Positions 16,882 to 24,746 of a stretch of 64,000 nt of DNA are shown one piece after another. Where the stretch lies: positions 186,001 through 250,000 of the forward strand of contig NZ_FOBX01000001.1 of NCBI RefSeq assembly GCF_900109945.1. Direction: 5' to 3'. The notes under the pieces were generated by a model. That model had not been told where the DNA came from. It worked only from the letters and a program-made list of their open reading frames with translations, and searched no databases. Position 1 is the first letter of the stretch. Each line of letters begins with the position of its first letter. A program made the translations under genes and the position numbers. Source of the DNA: Bradyrhizobium sp. OK095. Lineage in GTDB: Bacteria > Pseudomonadota > Alphaproteobacteria > Rhizobiales > Xanthobacteraceae.

Positions 16882-17571
16882 ATGGCTAAGATCATGAACC
16901 TTGACGGCACCCAGCAGCTCGACCTCACCCGTGGCACGGTCGAGCAGGCCTATGATCGCTGGGCGCCCGTCTATGACCTCGTGTTCGGCGGCGTGTTCGC
17001 CAAGGGCCGTGCAGCGGCAATCGCAGCCACCAACAAGATCGGCGGCCGGGTGCTCGAGGTCGGCGTCGGCACCGGCATTTCGCTGCCGCTGTACGCCCCG
17101 CACCTGCGCATCTTCGGCACCGACATCTCGGAAGCGATGCTCGACAAGGCGCGCCAGCGCGTCACCGAGGGCAATCTGAAGAACGTCGAGGGCCTCGCGG
17201 TGATGGATGCCGAGAAGCTCGAATTCCCCGACAATTCCTTCGATGTCGTGATGGCGCAATATGTCGTCACCGCCGTGCCGAATCCGGAAGTCGCGCTGGA
17301 CGAATTCGCCCGCGTGCTGCGCCCTGGTGGCGAGCTCATCATCCTCACCCGCGTCAGCGCCGATGCCGGCATGCGCCGCTTCATCGAGCAGAAGCTGCAG
17401 CCGGTGGTGCGTCCGCTCGGCTTCCGCACCGCCGAGTTCGCCTGGTCGCGCTACGCGAAGTGGCTGGCCGGCGCCAAGGGGATCGAGCTCGCCGAGCGCC
17501 GTTTGATTCCGCCGCTTGGCCATTTCTCGCTGGTGCGCTTCCGCAAGGTCGACGTCGCCAAGGCGGCGTAA
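16882..17571 (+). CDS. SAM-dependent methyltransferase, PmtA-like (phosphatidylethanolamine N-methyltransferase)
   Basis: This 229-residue class-I methyltransferase has SAM motif I VLEVGVGTGISL at about 57-68, an acidic strand end IFGTDIS, motif II FDVVMAQYVVTAVPNP, and a post-motif stretch VLRPGGELIILTRV. The N-terminal signature RGTVEQAYDRWAPVYDLVFGGVF is characteristic of the alphaproteobacterial phospholipid N-methyltransferases. These convert phosphatidylethanolamine stepwise to phosphatidylcholine, a major lipid of Bradyrhizobium. Several paralogues with different numbers of methylation steps are known in that genus, so the exact step is uncertain. It follows the glycosyltransferase gene by 35 bases. 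Confidence 0.85.
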   Translation: MAKIMNLDGTQQLDLTRGTVEQAYDRWAPVYDLVFGGVFAKGRAAAIAATNKIGGRVLEVGVGTGISLPLYAPHLRIFGTDISEAMLDKARQRVTEGNLKNVEGLAVMDAEKLEFPDNSFDVVMAQYVVTAVPNPEVALDEFARVLRPGGELIILTRVSADAGMRRFIEQKLQPVVRPLGFRTAEFAWSRYAKWLAGAKGIELAERRLIPPLGHFSLVRFRKVDVAKAA

Positions 17572-17579
17572 CTGCTGCT

Positions 17580-17688
17580 CCTCATGGTGAGGAGGCGCGT
17601 AGCGCCGTCTCGAACCATGAAGGCCCGTGCCGCGGCACCTCGGCCTTCATCCTTCGAGACGCGCGTTCCGCGCTCCTCAGGATGAGGA
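17580..17688. repeat. R1-type repeats (one variant, one standard)
   Basis: A variant copy at 17580-17623 (CTCATGGTGAGGAGG...TCTCGAACCATGA) and a standard copy at 17647-17688 lie in the 236-base gap between the methyltransferase and the His-rich membrane protein. The rest of the gap is AT-richer and may hold a promoter. Confidence 0.75.
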
Positions 17689-17807
17689 GAGAGAGTAACC
17701 GTGCGTCATCGCGTCGCTGCACATCGTCATATGACAAAATGATGATGTCACATGACCTACATCGAATCCCTGTAAATCCTGAACCCGAAAGCATTTTGGG
17801 GGAGAGC

Positions 17808-18467
17808 ATGATCAAGAATTATCTCGAGCAGCTGCGGATCCAGCGCTGGGACGACCATCGCTACTATCACCACAGCCGTATCAATCAGGCCCTGCACTTC
17901 GTCAGCGCGGCGAGCTTCCTCTTCGCCTATGTCTGGCTGTTCATCGACCCCATGCTCTCGGCGCTGGTCGGCTGGCTGGTCTCGATGACCTCGCGCCAGG
18001 CCGGTCATTTCTTCTTCGAGCCGCACGATTTCGACCACATCAACCAGGCGACCCACGAGTACAAGGAAGACATCAAGGTCGGCTACAACCTTCAGCGCAA
18101 GGTGGTGCTGATGGTGATCTGGGCGCTGTCGCCGCTGGTGCTGGTCGTCGATCCGACGCTGTTCGGCCTGTTCACGCCCTGGGCGAGCGCGACCGATTTC
18201 ATGCGGCAGGTGGCCAAGATCTGGCTCGTGATCGGCGGCGGTGGCCTTCTGTTCCGCACCGTGCACCTGTTCTTCATCCGCGACGTCGAGACCGGCCTCG
18301 TCTGGATGACCAAGATCCTGACCGACCCTTTCCACGATCTGATGCTCTATCGCACCGCGCCGCTGGCTCTGATGCGCGGCGAGCTGATGGATCCCGGCCT
18401 GCACCTCAACCCCGAGCACACGCTGGGCCTGATCTCCGAGCCCTCGCTCGAAGAGCAGCACGCCTGA
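17808..18467 (+). CDS. His-rich membrane protein with Mpo1/DUF962-like motifs
   Basis: This 219-residue protein has about four hydrophobic segments (roughly 30-48, 50-62, 96-118 and 135-155). The N-terminal half carries H17, H21, H22, N26 and H30 (HHSRINQALH), then GHFFFEPHDFDH at 66-77 and H83. A pattern of H-x4-N-x3-H followed by GH-x3-E resembles the Mpo1/DUF962 family, iron-dependent dioxygenases for 2-hydroxy fatty acids. The match is by motif only, so this is a hypothesis. ATG 17808 has GGGGGAGAG upstream; an in-frame ATG further upstream is less well placed. It sits among lipid-related genes, downstream of the PmtA-like gene and convergent with the aminotransferase. Confidence 0.75.
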   Translation: MIKNYLEQLRIQRWDDHRYYHHSRINQALHFVSAASFLFAYVWLFIDPMLSALVGWLVSMTSRQAGHFFFEPHDFDHINQATHEYKEDIKVGYNLQRKVVLMVIWALSPLVLVVDPTLFGLFTPWASATDFMRQVAKIWLVIGGGGLLFRTVHLFFIRDVETGLVWMTKILTDPFHDLMLYRTAPLALMRGELMDPGLHLNPEHTLGLISEPSLEEQHA

Positions 18468-18775
18468 GCGCGCCACGCATATCCAACACTCCGATGTCTG
18501 ATGATTACGTCATGCCCGGCCTCGTGCCGGGCATCCACGTCTTGGGCGTGGCCGCTGCGGCTTTTTCGCCTCGCCCCGCTTGCGGGGAGAGGTCGGCGCG
18601 CGCAGCGCGACGGGTGAAGGGGAGTCTCCGCGGGGGGACTGCTAGCGAGTTATCCGCCAACTCTCACCTCCCCCGCGGAGAGTCCCCCTCACCCCAACCC
18701 TCTCCCCGCAGGCGGGGAGAGGGGGAGGAGAGACCTCGCCCCGGAATGACAGTGAATGTAGTTGGAGCGTTAGCC
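18468..18775. repeat. Intergenic stretch with an R2-variant repeat and a short R3-like palindrome
   Basis: A short palindrome (ATGCCCGGCCTCGTGCCGGGCAT, about 18513-18535) is followed by a long R2-like inverted repeat at about 18567-18736. Its facing arms include CTCGCCCC...GGGGAGAG and CTCTCCCCGCAGGCGGGGAGAG. The region lies between convergent genes, so it may act in termination. No ORF is seen. Confidence 0.7.
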
Positions 18776-20440
18776 TCAGCGCCCAAGACGCTTGGCCAGC
18801 ATCTCTTTCAAAATCTGGCGCTTGATGGTCTTGTTGGTGAGCACACCGTCGTGCCACCAGAAGCCGTCGGCCTTCATCTTCCCGGCCGCGCGGACGAAGC
18901 GGTCAGCGACCTCGGTGAAGTCGGCGTCGGTATAGTTCAGACTGAAGATCAGCCGGCCGGTGCCGACCCAGCTCAGCGACAGTCCCTCCGCGCGCAGATA
19001 GTATTGCAGCATCCAGTTGTAGCGGGATGGGGTGGTGTATTTCACCGTCCAGATCGACGAGAAGTTTGCGAACCGCACCGGCAGGTCGGCATCGGTCATC
19101 ATCTGGTTGAGCTTTTGCGCACGGTCGTTCCAGGTGGCGTCCAGTCCGTCATAGATGGCGCGGAAGTTCGGGCTGGCGAGGCGGCTCAGGAACTCGTCCA
19201 TCGCCGTCATGACGTAGGGATGCGAGTTGAAGGTGCCGCGGGCGAAGCAGATGTCGGCAGGACGGTCGTCGTTGAAGCGGCGCATCAGCTCGCGCTTGCC
19301 GCAGACCACGCCAACCGGCAGGCCGCCGGCAAGGCTCTTGCCGTAGGTCACCATGTCGGCCTTGACGCCAAAGTATTCCTGGGCGCCGCCGGCAGCGAGA
19401 CGGAAGCCGACGAAGACCTCGTCGAAAATCAAGACGATGCCGCGCTCGGTGCAGACCTCGCGCAGCTGCTTCAGCCACTCTGTGTAGGCCGCGCGATCGA
19501 AATTGCCGCCGCGGGAGGAATCGACCAGCGAGGAATCGCCGGGCGCATTGCCATTCGGGTGCAGGCCCTGCAGCGGATTGACCAGCACGCAGGCGATGTC
19601 CTTGCGCGTGCGCAGGACATGCAGCGTCTTCTCCGACATCTCGGCGAGGGTGTAGGTCTCGTGCGCGGCGATCGGATTGCCGACGCCGGGCTGCACGTCA
19701 CCCCACCAGCCGTGATAGGCGCCGGCGAAACGAACCAGATGCGTGCGCTTGGTGTGGTAGCGCGCCAGCCGCACGGCCTGCATCACGGCTTCGGTGCCGG
19801 ACATGTGGAACGAGACTTCGTCGAGGCCCGAGATTTGGCAGAGCCGCTGCACGTTCTCGAGGATGACGGGATGGTAGGGGCCGAGCACCGGGCCGAGCGC
19901 ATGCGCCCGCTTCTCGGAGCCCTCGATGCACTCCTTGTAGAAATCGTTGCCGAAGATGTTGACGCCGTAGGACCCCGTGAGGTCGTAGGAGGTGTTGCCG
20001 TCGACATCCGTGACGGTGACGCCGCTGGACGATTCCATGAAGCTCGAGGTGCCCAGATGCTCGCGGACGAGACGCGAGAACGGGAACGGCACGCGGTAGC
20101 TCTCGGTGAAGTTCAGGTCGGAGATCGTCTCAGCCGCTTCCTTCGTCATCGCGCGGCCCTTGGGGTAGCGCTCGGCGTAGAGGTTGGCGAGGCGGAAGAA
20201 GGCGTCCTTGCGCTGTGCCACGATGTTCGCGGGCGCGCCGTCGCAACCAAAATACTGATCGCCCTCGAATTCGTAGAACGGGAGCAGCTTTGCCACCCGG
20301 CGCGACATCTTGGAGTGTCCGGCGAGCGAGCGGTGCTTGGCGCGGGACAGTGCGAGCCGCGCCTTGAGCTTCGGGAAGGCGGCGGCAGCGGACGCTGCGG
20401 CGGCCACGGACAAAGAAAGAATCGGGAGTGTCGTTTCCAT
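18776..20440 (-). CDS. Class-III (GSA-type) aminotransferase with N-terminal hydrophobic extension
   Basis: This 554-residue protein is a PLP-dependent fold-type-I aminotransferase of the glutamate-1-semialdehyde aminomutase group. PLP-binding landmarks are GTEAVM (215-220), YHGWWG (242-247), FDEV (339-342) and the Schiff-base lysine K368 in DMVTYGKSLAGGLPVG. At 554 residues it is about 100 longer than HemL: the first ~110 residues include a hydrophobic stretch (PILSLSVAAAASAAAAF) and a basic region that could anchor it to the membrane. It is unlikely to be the housekeeping HemL. It is divergent from the psd-like gene with only 35 bases between annotated starts, so one true start may lie further inside; Met45 (20308) is a candidate. 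Confidence 0.85.
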   Translation of the reverse strand: METTLPILSLSVAAAASAAAAFPKLKARLALSRAKHRSLAGHSKMSRRVAKLLPFYEFEGDQYFGCDGAPANIVAQRKDAFFRLANLYAERYPKGRAMTKEAAETISDLNFTESYRVPFPFSRLVREHLGTSSFMESSSGVTVTDVDGNTSYDLTGSYGVNIFGNDFYKECIEGSEKRAHALGPVLGPYHPVILENVQRLCQISGLDEVSFHMSGTEAVMQAVRLARYHTKRTHLVRFAGAYHGWWGDVQPGVGNPIAAHETYTLAEMSEKTLHVLRTRKDIACVLVNPLQGLHPNGNAPGDSSLVDSSRGGNFDRAAYTEWLKQLREVCTERGIVLIFDEVFVGFRLAAGGAQEYFGVKADMVTYGKSLAGGLPVGVVCGKRELMRRFNDDRPADICFARGTFNSHPYVMTAMDEFLSRLASPNFRAIYDGLDATWNDRAQKLNQMMTDADLPVRFANFSSIWTVKYTTPSRYNWMLQYYLRAEGLSLSWVGTGRLIFSLNYTDADFTEVADRFVRAAGKMKADGFWWHDGVLTNKTIKRQILKEMLAKRLGR

Positions 20441-20475
20441 GACAACAAGCGCTAATACTGCGAGCTGACAGATTC

Positions 20476-21339
20476 ATGACAGTCAAAGCCCTCATCGCCT
20501 CTTTCACCCAGCAGGAAGACCTCAACTTCCTGTTGACCAACCGCATCCCCCGCGCGGCCCTGACCCGCTTCATGGGCTGGTTCTCCAAGATCGAGAACCC
20601 GCTCATTCGGGACGGCTCCATCGCCCTGTGGAAGCTGTTTTCCGACCTCGATCTGTCGGAGGCGAAAAAGGACCATTTTAGGAGTCTGCACGATTGCTTC
20701 ACCCGGGAGCTGAAGCCCGGCCTGCGGCCGTTCGATCCGGACCCGGCGGTGGTCGCCAGCCCCTCGGACGGCATCGTCGGCGCCCATGGCCGGATCGCCG
20801 ACACCGAGCTGTTCCAGGTCAAGGGCGCGCCCTATTCGCTGCTCGACCTGCTCGGCGATTCCGCGCTGGTCGATCAGCACCGCAACGGCTCGTTCGTGAC
20901 GCTGCGGCTGACCTCGAGCATGTATCACCGCTTTCATGCGCCCTATGACGCGCATATCGAGCGGGTGACGCTGATCCATGGCGACGTCTGGAACGTCAAC
21001 CCGATCGCGCTGAAGCGGGTCGAGCGTCTGTTCTGCAAGAACGAGCGCGCGGTGATCCGGACGCATTTGTCGACCGGCGAGGCGGTGACGCTGGTGCCGG
21101 TGGCGGCGATCCTGGTCGCGAGCATCCGGTTGCACTTCCTCGACATGGTGCTGAATGCGCAAACGCACGGCCCGGTCAATTTTCCCTGCGACGTCAACGT
21201 CAGCAAGGGCGAGGAGCTCGGCTGGTTCGAGCACGGCTCGACCATCATCATCCTGGCACCCGGCGATTTTACCTTCTGCGACGGCATCGCCGAGGGCACG
21301 CGCATCCTCGCAGGTCAAGCGCTGTTGAAGAGAAACTAG
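20476..21339 (+). CDS. psd: Phosphatidylserine decarboxylase, E. coli type
   Basis: This 287-residue proenzyme resembles the long enterobacterial-type phosphatidylserine decarboxylase. Conserved catalytic text is retained: ASPSDGIV (D98), YHRFHAP (H151 and H154), NERAV and the self-cleavage site FEHGSTII (Gly254-Ser255, giving the pyruvoyl group on the alpha chain). It would make phosphatidylethanolamine, the substrate of PmtA. Alphaproteobacteria usually carry a shorter psd next to pssA, so this may be a second or specialised copy, possibly acting on another serine-headed lipid together with the divergent aminotransferase (inference). The start at 20476 is the first Met; no strong ribosome binding site is seen. 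Confidence 0.88.
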   Translation: MTVKALIASFTQQEDLNFLLTNRIPRAALTRFMGWFSKIENPLIRDGSIALWKLFSDLDLSEAKKDHFRSLHDCFTRELKPGLRPFDPDPAVVASPSDGIVGAHGRIADTELFQVKGAPYSLLDLLGDSALVDQHRNGSFVTLRLTSSMYHRFHAPYDAHIERVTLIHGDVWNVNPIALKRVERLFCKNERAVIRTHLSTGEAVTLVPVAAILVASIRLHFLDMVLNAQTHGPVNFPCDVNVSKGEELGWFEHGSTIIILAPGDFTFCDGIAEGTRILAGQALLKRN

Positions 21340-21351
21340 CCTTCAATCTGC

Positions 21352-21383
21352 CGTCCCCGCCGCCTATATCGTCGGCGGGGACG
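21352..21383 (+). terminator. Terminator after psd
   Basis: An 11-bp perfect stem (CGTCCCCGCCG / CGGCGGGGACG) with a 10-base loop is followed by ATTTG. It begins 13 bases after the psd stop and lies just before the NUDIX gene. Confidence 0.65.
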
Positions 21384-21402
21384 ATTTGACGATACGGATT
21401 TG

Positions 21403-21987
21403 ATGATGGCGCGGGCGCCGGTCATGGCGGCGGGTGGGATTGTGCTGCGGCGTGGTTCGCCGCCGCTGATCGCAATCGTGCGCCAGCGCAAGCGCAACGA
21501 ATGGGTTTTGCCCAAGGGCAAGCTTGACGACGGCGAGACGCCGAAGGAAGCCGCGCACCGCGAGGTGCTGGAAGAGACCGGCCACGAGGTCGCCATCCAC
21601 GAATTCCTGGGCACGCTCGTCTACCAGTCGGGCGGGCGCTCAAAAGTCGTGCATTTCTGGCGCATGGAGGTCAGTGGCGGTCCCGTCCGCAAGCTGATGA
21701 ACGACATCAAGGCGGTCGACTGGGTGACGCTGGACGAGGCGCTCGCGCGGCTGTCGCGCGAATATGAGCGCACGTTCCTCACGCAAATCGGTCCGATCGC
21801 GCTTGCGGCGGCGGGGCTTGCGCCTGCGTCCGCGCCGACGCCGGTTTCCGAGCCGGCGTTGCCATTGGCGAGCGACGATATCGATGCAGCCTTGCAGACG
21901 CTGACACCCGCCGAAGCCGCCTCCGTCGACGAGTCACGGCACGGCTTGTTGCAGAAGGTGAAGGCGTGGCTGCGCGGCGAGGCGTGA
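21403..21987 (+). CDS. NUDIX hydrolase
   Basis: This 194-residue protein has the canonical NUDIX box GKLDDGETPKEAAHREVLEETG (about 39-60; Gx5Ex7REUxEE). It has the upstream strand AAGGIVLRRG and a downstream WVTLDEALARLSREYERTFL segment typical of the diadenosine/diphosphoinositol hydrolase-like NUDIX proteins in this group. It would hydrolyse a nucleoside diphosphate linked to another moiety; the substrate is unknown. About 60 residues of Ala/Pro-rich sequence follow the domain. The start is one of two tandem ATGs (21403, 21406). It follows psd after a hairpin and is followed by an R2 repeat. Confidence 0.9.
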   Translation: MMARAPVMAAGGIVLRRGSPPLIAIVRQRKRNEWVLPKGKLDDGETPKEAAHREVLEETGHEVAIHEFLGTLVYQSGGRSKVVHFWRMEVSGGPVRKLMNDIKAVDWVTLDEALARLSREYERTFLTQIGPIALAAAGLAPASAPTPVSEPALPLASDDIDAALQTLTPAEAASVDESRHGLLQKVKAWLRGEA

Positions 21988-22025
21988 GCTGTAACGAGAG
22001 AATTATAGCACCGCGTTGACGGTGC

Positions 22026-22179
22026 ACCCTCGCCCCTTGTGGGAGAGGGTGGCTCGCCGCGAAGCGGCGAGGCGGGTGAGGGGTTTCTCTCCGCGCGCGC
22101 ATCTCTCGATGAGTGTTCGCGGTTAGAACCCCTCATCCGGCGCTTCGCGCCACCTTCTCCCACAAGGGGAGAAGGAAGA
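22026..22179. repeat. R2 inverted repeat, copy 2
   Basis: This copy is nearly identical to that at 3774-3928 (facing arms CTCGCCCCTTGTGGGAGAGGGT and CTTCTCCCACAAGGGGAGAAGG). It lies between the convergent NUDIX and FecR genes and ends 3 bases from the FecR stop codon. Confidence 0.85.
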
Positions 22180-22182
22180 AAG

Positions 22183-23610
22183 TCACCGCCTCTTCTTCTC
22201 CTTCGGAGCCGGCGCGGGCTTGCGCGGTGCGGCGGGACGCTGTGCGCCGGGCAGGCGCTGTTGCAAGCCGGGCTGGCGTTGGAGGCCACCTTGTTGCGGT
22301 TGGGCCGCCGGCTGTGCGCCGGGCTGCAATCCGGTGCGCGGGGTCTGCAGCTGTGGCGTCGTGCCCGGCTGAGGCGTGACTGCTCCGGGCTGCTGCGGGG
22401 TTTGTCCACTGCGCTGTGGCTGCGTCTGCGGCGTACCGCCGGGCTGCGCGCCTTGTCCGGTGCGCGGCTGGCCTGTCGGCTGTCCCGCACCTTGTTGCTG
22501 CTGACCCTGGCCCGCGCGCGGCGTGCCCGGCTGCCCGGCGCCGCCTTGTCCTTGGCGTTGCGGCGGCTGGGTGCCTTGGCGACCCGGTGTACCCGGCTGC
22601 TGCTGACCCGGACGGTTGTTCTGACCGGGCTGGCCGTTCGGCCGTTGCGGCTGCTGACCGGGCGGCGTGTTCGGCCGCAATTGCCGCTGCTGTGGCGGCT
22701 GGGCCGGCCGCGGAATCCGGCTGATCGCGGCCGGATTGGCGCGGCGGAAGTCGCGCTGCTCGGTGACGATCTGCCGGCCCGTGGTCTGCGCCAGATGCAC
22801 CTGGCTGACGAAGCCGCGGTCGCGTGCGATCTGCTGCGCGGGAATCGTGATCGGCACGGCCGCAAAGCGCATGCCGCCTGTGCCGCCCGCGCCGGGGCGG
22901 ATCGCAAAGCCGCTCGACCCTTGCGTCAGCGCGCCGAGCCGCGTGCCGCTGGTGCGGTCGTTGACGTCGATATGACCGACCCGGCCGTCGGCGTCGGGAT
23001 AGAGTTTTATGTTGACGTTGTTGGCGCTGCTCGCAGCCGCGCCCTCGGGCACGTCGACGACGCCCGTGGTGCCGCGGATGCCGAGTGTCGCGGTCGGCGT
23101 CGCGATCTTCATGTCGCCGGTCTTCGCCACCGCCGCCGCAACGAAGGCGACGGTGCCCTTGCCGATGTCGAAGATCGCCGAATTCTGCTTGCCGCCGTCC
23201 TCATAGACGTAATTGTCGATGGTGATCCTGGCGCCGGCGGAGAGGTTGAACGTGGTCGCATCATTGAAGGTGATGCCGAGCGAGGAGTTCGACGAGGTCT
23301 GCACCACGTCGTTGAGATAGATGTCGTCGCGCACTTTCAGCGGATAGGAGTTCTTTTCGCGGATCACGGTGGCGATCCCCGTGACGGTTGCGACGTTACC
23401 GATCGGCTCGACGGCGGCAGGTTGTGCGTCTGTCGCGGGAGCAGGCGAAGCTGATGGCGTCGGGGAGGGCGCGGGCGTTGGCTGCGCTTGTGGCTGTGCC
23501 TGCGCAAGCTCGATTGTCTCGGAGGCGCACGCATTACCCGCGCCGGCCAGCGGCAACGCCAGCAGCGGAACAGCAAACACGAAGCGGCGCCAAGCCACCA
23601 TCAAAGCCAC
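22183..23610 (-). CDS. Exported FecR-domain protein with long Gln/Pro/Gly-rich tail
   Basis: This 475-residue protein has a signal peptide (about 1-29), a Pro/Ala/Gln linker, and a FecR-type domain (about 70-215). That domain is recognised by VIREKNSYPLKVRDDIYLNDVVQTSSNSSLGITFNDATTFNLS and by TPTATLGIRGTTGVVDVP. The last ~170 residues are low complexity (PQQRQLRPNTPPGQQPQ... with many Gln, Pro and Gly) and end in a basic KEKKRR. FecR domains act in sensing or anchoring at the periplasm, and proteins of this design are common in Bradyrhizobium. No sigma factor of the FecI type is adjacent, so it is probably not a classic anti-sigma regulator. Confidence 0.88.
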   Translation of the reverse strand: MALMVAWRRFVFAVPLLALPLAGAGNACASETIELAQAQPQAQPTPAPSPTPSASPAPATDAQPAAVEPIGNVATVTGIATVIREKNSYPLKVRDDIYLNDVVQTSSNSSLGITFNDATTFNLSAGARITIDNYVYEDGGKQNSAIFDIGKGTVAFVAAAVAKTGDMKIATPTATLGIRGTTGVVDVPEGAAASSANNVNIKLYPDADGRVGHIDVNDRTSGTRLGALTQGSSGFAIRPGAGGTGGMRFAAVPITIPAQQIARDRGFVSQVHLAQTTGRQIVTEQRDFRRANPAAISRIPRPAQPPQQRQLRPNTPPGQQPQRPNGQPGQNNRPGQQQPGTPGRQGTQPPQRQGQGGAGQPGTPRAGQGQQQQGAGQPTGQPRTGQGAQPGGTPQTQPQRSGQTPQQPGAVTPQPGTTPQLQTPRTGLQPGAQPAAQPQQGGLQRQPGLQQRLPGAQRPAAPRKPAPAPKEKKRR

Positions 23611-23714
23611 GAATGAGGTCCCGGTGAAAACGCAAGGCAGGGTCTGCTGATATCAGACTGAACTGGCTGAACGGCGGATGAACATCTGTCGCATGGGAGG
23701 GGCGAATGTTCAAA

Positions 23715-23742
23715 CGCCACGTCCCGGTGTCGGGACGTGGCG
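23715..23742 (-). terminator. Terminator of the DUF2147-like gene
   Basis: A perfect 12-bp stem (CGCCACGTCCCG / CGGGACGTGGCG) with a GTGT loop lies about 45 bases beyond the stop codon. On the minus strand it is followed by TTTG. Confidence 0.75.
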
Positions 23743-23787
23743 CCATCATAAGAACAAGAAGGCTTGTCAGCCGGGATGCCTCCAGTG

Positions 23788-24552
23788 TCAGCTCACGCGC
23801 TTCCAGGTCTGGCCGCCGCAGAACATGCCGCCGAAGGCGCAACCCTGCACGCGCATTGCGTTCGGGCCCTTCATGGCGATCGTGGAGTCGTAGTTGCGGC
23901 CGGAGTCGGGATCGTGGATGCGGCCGCTCCACTTCGCGCCGTCGGGCTTCATGTTGATCAGGATCCGCTCGTTGGACTTCTCGGCGAAGCCGCAGAGATT
24001 GGTGCCGCACTGCTCGACGCGGACATTGCCCTTGTTCTCTTCGGTCGCCCAGACGCCGATCGGCGTGTTGGCGGCTTGCACGGGCGCGGCGGCAATTGGA
24101 GCCGGAGCGGGCACATAAGCAGGCGCTGCCGCGACCGGAGCAGGAGCCGCAACAGGTGCGGGCTGCGTCGTCGTATCGACGGACGGTGCGGCGGCCATTG
24201 TCGTCGCCGGCGCGGCGGGGGCGGCCGGCGCGGTCGCTTGCACCGGAGCCTGCTGCACGGGCTGCTGCTGCACCGGAGCCGGCGCAGGCTGCGCGGTGGT
24301 GGCCGGAGCCGGCGTGGTGTCGACGTCGTCGTCCTTGGAGCCAAGGCCCTTGAGGTTGATGTTGTTCAGCTTGATCGGCTTGTCCGACAAGCCCGGCGCC
24401 ACGATGGTCACGCAATTCAGCGAGGCGCAGTTGCGCGGCGTCTCGATGCGGATGTGCTGGCCTTCGATCTGGAACGAGAGCGAATTGCCGGCATGGGCTG
24501 CGGCAGTCGAAGCGAGGAAGAGCGCGGTGGCGGCGATGGTGAGCTTGTTCAT
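23788..24552 (-). CDS. DUF2147-like exported protein (paralogue A)
   Basis: This 254-residue protein has a signal peptide (MNKLTIAATALFLASTAAAHA), a short conserved N-terminal module (LSFQIEGQHIRIETPRNCASLNCVTI, with two Cys), an Ala/Pro/Gln linker of about 100 residues, and a C-terminal DUF2147-like domain. The domain reads IGVWATEENKGNVRVEQCGTNLCGFAEKS, then RIHDPDSGRNYDSTIAMKG and GCAFGGMFCGGQTWKRV. ATG 24552 has GGAGG six bases upstream. The divergent gene at 24747 encodes a protein of identical design, so the two are products of a local duplication. Function unknown; four Cys in the domain may form disulfides in the periplasm. Confidence 0.85.
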   Translation of the reverse strand: MNKLTIAATALFLASTAAAHAGNSLSFQIEGQHIRIETPRNCASLNCVTIVAPGLSDKPIKLNNINLKGLGSKDDDVDTTPAPATTAQPAPAPVQQQPVQQAPVQATAPAAPAAPATTMAAAPSVDTTTQPAPVAAPAPVAAAPAYVPAPAPIAAAPVQAANTPIGVWATEENKGNVRVEQCGTNLCGFAEKSNERILINMKPDGAKWSGRIHDPDSGRNYDSTIAMKGPNAMRVQGCAFGGMFCGGQTWKRVS

Positions 24553-24746
24553 GACAACCTCCGAAAAATGTGTGGTCCCGATATGGACGAAGTCGCTGGT
24601 GGATGAAGCGTGGTTCGACCCTACGCCGGGCCTCTCCGGCATTCTGTGATGGGCGTCACAACGGTCCGCGGTCCCTGGGTGAGCCAGCGCACATTCAACT
24701 GGGGTGCACCTTTCGTAGTCTCGTTGCGACACACAGGGAGGCGCCG

